A stretch of DNA of 64,000 bases from Psettodes erumei (Eukaryota > Chordata > Actinopteri > Pleuronectiformes > Psettodidae), in NCBI GenBank assembly GCA_016785225.1, contig JAFBJZ010000865.1, positions 186,001-250,000 on the forward strand, given 5' to 3'. This document shows positions 61,601 to 64,000 of this stretch, piece by piece; the first letter of the stretch is position 1; each line of letters opens with the position of its first letter. A program made the translations under genes and the position numbers. Below the pieces are notes generated by a model that did not search any database, was not told where the DNA came from, and was given only the letters and a program-made list of their open reading frames with translations.

Positions 61601-63391
61601 TCATTTGGAAAATGAAATTCATCGTATCTGTGTCTTTTTAAAATTGAAGCTGTTGTCATCAAGATATATTATTAAAACCCTGAAGAATAACGAAAGCTTG
61701 TTTTTTGTCTTTTCTTATTCTGTTTCACCCTTTCCCCAGATGAGCAGCAAGCGCTCCAGCAGTTTCCGACGGGCCATCGCCAATGGCCGCCGCACGCTGC
61801 AGAGGGAGATCCTGCTGGACGAGACGGGGCTGGGTCTGTACAAGCGCTTCGTGCGCTATGTGGCCTACGAGATCCTGCCCTGCGAGACGGACCGACGCTG
61901 GTACTTCCACCAGAACCGCCTGTGTCCCCCGCCTGTCTTCATCGCCATTGTCACCATTGTCCAGGTTAGGGCATTATGACACTACAATCTTGCCTCTGGG
62001 TTCAGTAGATCACAACATAAATCCTACACCAGTCGCACGGTGGCGTGAACATAGCCGTTCTACTGATTTATCCTCACTGATTGTGGTGTTCTTGAGACAT
62101 TTTGGGCCTGCAGTGTTTTACCTGAGACTCATGCACTATGTGCTACTAACCCACAATGCTGTCTTAAGACTGTTCTGGTGGCTCAGTCGTTCACCTCAGA
62201 CCGACTGAAAAGATTTTCTGCCTTTGATCACATGCTTTTACTCTGAGCTCGATATGAGCTGGTAACCCATTTGGGAGTCAGGGGCTTAGTGGGTGCGTTT
62301 AATGCCGTTCCTCCACACTGAAACCCTCAGTCAGTTTTTTCCCAGACACCTATTTTAGAACTTGGAAACCAGGTCAGTAAGCACCGTGGCCACCGCAGTG
62401 GCATTAACTGACCTATTATGTTCATTTGAAAAAAAAAAAGAAAAAAAGAAAACCACTAACCCAGAAGCCATCCAGGACCACAGTTGAATTGTTTGGGATT
62501 AAGCGGCGAAAACAACCCTTGGTCTCTGAACTTCTGAAACTTCATTATTTCCCCTGAAATCATCATAATTCTCAACAAAGAAAGCCACAATGTTCTTACA
62601 ATGCCTCCAAATGGCACTGAATGGTCTGTAATGACAGCGAGGATGTTATAATAAGAGTTCACACTCACGTTAATTCACAGAGACAATGATTCATTATTCC
62701 ATGAAAAGAAATTAATGGAATTGAACCAGATGTTCCTTTTTTTCTGTTTGGGCAGCAATTGTCTGCACAACTCTAATAAGCATCAGCCGAGCAAAACAAG
62801 AAAAAAAAAAAGAGAGGGAAAAAAAATATCATGTGTCTTTCACACAGCACAGTGGGTTTTGTTTTGCAGGGCAATTTTTGCCTTTTGTACCAGCAGCTTG
62901 CACAGAGAGGGGGTGTAATGGGTATGTCAGCACAAACTGACAGTTTGGTGTCATCTCTGTTGCAGATCATCGTGTTCATGTGCTACGGCATCATGCTAAA
63001 CAAGTGGGTACTGCAGACCTATCAGCCCGACTTCATGAAGAGCCCCCTGGTCTACCATCCCGGCCACCGCGCGCAAGTGTGGCGCTTCTTCAGCTACATG
63101 TTCATGCACGTTGGGTACGTCCGAAACACGAAACCTCGGCACTCAACACTGCACGTGGAGCTTCTGCAGGTCCAGCTCAGTTCGAATTGGCTCGGGCATC
63201 GAGGATGATGCACAAGAGGAGCGGGAATCTCATGCCAGTGTTTGAATGTTGTTTTTTCCCTCTGTGCTCTCGCCTCAGTTTGGAGCAGCTGGGGTTCAAT
63301 GCTTTGCTGCAGCTGATGATCGGCGTGCCTTTGGAGATGGTCCACGGCATCTTACGAATAAGTCTGCTCTACATGGCAGGAGTTCTAGCTG
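46995..63391 (+). CDS. rhbdl1: Rhomboid-related protein 1, 5' part (gene continues beyond the window)
   Basis: RHBDL1 is a rhomboid-family intramembrane protease homologue. Visible exons: 46995-47033, 54352-54510, 61740-61964, 62966-63114, 63279-63391. Phases close, and exon 5 ends one base into a codon. Exon 1 encodes MDRSSLFQLIQEQ, almost identical to a human RHBDL1 N-terminus. Exon 2 encodes an EF-hand-like segment (LDPENTGF, then SNEEGQVCYQEL) with incomplete calcium ligands. Exon 3 gives SSKRSSSFRRAIANG and RFVRYVAYEILPCETDRRW. The first membrane segment spans exons 3-4 (VFIAIVTIVQ-IIVFMCYG). Exon 5 gives LEQLGFNALLQLMIGVPLEMVHG. The catalytic GxSG and His segments lie beyond the window. 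RHBDL1 and not RHBDL3 is supported by sequence and by the wdr90-rhot2-rhbdl1 order. Two introns are more than 7 kb, unlike the compact genes to the left. Confidence 0.92.
50106..50119 (-). promoter_or_regulatory. CTCF-like site, reverse orientation, rhbdl1 intron 1
   Basis: On the minus strand the sequence reads TCTGCAGAGGGCAG, matching 12 of 14 positions of CCASYAGRKGGCRS. Judged by eye. Confidence 0.3.
51503..51516 (+). promoter_or_regulatory. RFX X-box-like motif in rhbdl1 intron 1
   Basis: GTAACCATGGCAAC is a nearly palindromic pair of RFX half-sites with the preferred AT spacer. It is the closest match to the textbook X-box in this window. Confidence 0.45.
54551..54592. repeat. AC microsatellite
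   Basis: A CT run leads into about twenty CA units, starting 41 bp after the exon 2 donor of rhbdl1. Confidence 0.95.
55938..55966. repeat. AC microsatellite
   Basis: About 14 uninterrupted AC units in rhbdl1 intron 2. Confidence 0.95.
56850..56885. repeat. TG microsatellite
   Basis: About 18 uninterrupted TG units in rhbdl1 intron 2; a shorter GT run lies at 56624-56645. Confidence 0.95.
57029..57172. repeat. Long AC microsatellite
   Basis: A pure AC core at about 57041-57126 (over 40 units) is flanked by interrupted AC repeats. It is the longest simple repeat in the window. Confidence 0.97.
58576..58607. repeat. AC microsatellite
   Basis: About 16 uninterrupted AC units in rhbdl1 intron 2. 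Confidence 0.95.
59791..59808 (-). promoter_or_regulatory. CTCF-like site, reverse orientation, rhbdl1 intron 2
   Basis: The minus strand contains CACAGCAGGGGGCGCAG, with a full AGCAGGGGGCGC core, the strongest CTCF-like match in the window. It faces the forward sites at 25291, 34776 and 42452. Confidence 0.5.
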
Positions 63392-64000
63392 GTGAGTGCT
63401 TTTCAACTAAATGTGCGTTGTTAAGGCACCGGGAAGTGTTGCGCAATGCGACAGGGTCAGGTGAGCCGCAAGATTTGTTAGTTTACTGTCCATTTTTAAT
63501 CACATTTCGCCACTTTAAATGAAAGGTCAAAGGGAAAACATATCTTTAATGCGGGCCTTCCTCATCATTGCCATCTTGAAGGACTCCCTTTCATCAATCA
63601 TCACTTTCAGCACCGAAGGCCTTCATCGTCATACACTGGACCTTAACTTCTTTGTTGAAGGTTTCGCTCTCTTTTTTCATGCTCTTCTCCTGCACATGGA
63701 AAAGCCTCCATCATCTTCTGGAGGTCCGTCTTCTTCTGTGGGTCTTTCCAGTCGTGGCCATCTCTTCCTTTTCTCCATTGCTTTCAACGTCAAGCGCCTT
63801 CGCTCTTCCTCTGCTTTGCCATGCGTTCCTTCTTGAAGGCTTTTCTTTCTCTTTCCATGTTCTTGCTCTCCAGCTGAAAGTCATTCCTCATCTCAGCCAC
63901 TTTATAACATGCACTCTCTCTCTCTCTCTCTCTCTCTCTGCTCGTTCTGAGCCTTTCCATCTCCAGCTCCTCTTTCATCTTGTTTGTGCGCGCCTCTTCA
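63392..64000 (-). pseudogene. Decayed coiled-coil reading frame inside rhbdl1 intron 5
   Basis: On the minus strand (about 63990 to 63560) the translation is Glu/Lys/Arg/Met rich and looks like a long coiled coil: MKEELEMERLR, VAEMRNDFQLESKNMERER, KAFKKERMAKQRKSE, then after a frame change EMATTGKTH, MMEAF, EKSMKKESETFNKEVKV and ERESFKMAMMRKAR. Stops and frame shifts break it, and a CT/GA microsatellite (63913-63939) interrupts it. It may be a pseudogene fragment or a copy of a multi-copy coiled-coil sequence. I do not recognise the source gene. It could also be a real exon on the other strand that continues outside the window. Confidence 0.4.
63913..63939. repeat. TC microsatellite
   Basis: About 13 TC units. 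On the minus strand they encode an Arg-Glu run inside the coiled-coil-like frame. Confidence 0.95.

Larger units (their letters stand above)
54511..61739. other. rhbdl1: rhbdl1 intron 2
   Basis: A 7.2-kb intron. Its first 700 bp are CpG-rich (54520-55200). It then contains AC/GT microsatellites at 54551-54592, 55938-55966, 56624-56645, 56850-56885, 57029-57172 and 58576-58607, a poly-C run at about 55491-55505, a poly-G run at about 58981-58991, and a reverse CTCF-like site at 59791-59808. No coding exon was recognised. Confidence 0.6.

Overview
The window is nuclear DNA from a ray-finned (teleost) fish. Genes are split by short GT-AG introns of about 70-800 bp, AC/GT microsatellites are abundant, and three diverged interspersed repeats resemble families common in teleost genomes. 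The gene order wdr90-rhot2-rhbdl1 matches human 16p13.3 from memory. No prokaryotic, phage or CRISPR content was seen.

Layout: (1) 2866-7134 (+) is a class B1 peptide-hormone GPCR of the glucagon-receptor subfamily, in 13 coding exons plus one optional 30-nt microexon. I favour the glucagon receptor-like receptor (grlr/gcrpr) because of its neighbours, with GLP2R/GCGR-type as the alternative. Its frame stops at a TGA followed by CTA, a known readthrough context, and stays open for 103 more codons. (2) 8306-24518 (+) is wdr90 (POC16), reconstructed as 43 phase-consistent exons encoding 1838 aa: a CFA20-type microtubule-binding domain, a variable linker and a long WD40 array. (3) 25477-32826 (+) is rhot2 (Miro2), 19 exons, about 619 aa, with two GTPase domains, two EF-hands and a C-terminal membrane anchor. 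One splice junction does not close with the family reading frame. (4) 36200-36787 (-) is an intronless H1.0-type linker histone with its own poly(A) signal. (5) 46995-63391 and beyond (+) is rhbdl1, a rhomboid family member; five exons are visible, the first only 39 nt, and the catalytic part lies beyond the window.

The remainder is intergenic or intronic: simple repeats, repeat fragments, CTCF-like and RFX X-box-like motifs, and a decayed coiled-coil reading frame on the minus strand at the right edge. The genes do not form a pathway: hormone signalling, centriole structure, mitochondrial transport, chromatin and membrane proteolysis are neighbours by ancestry. The observations most worth following up are the GPCR readthrough context, its intracellular-loop-1 microexon, the rhot2 junction, and the convergent CTCF-like sites around rhot2 to rhbdl1.
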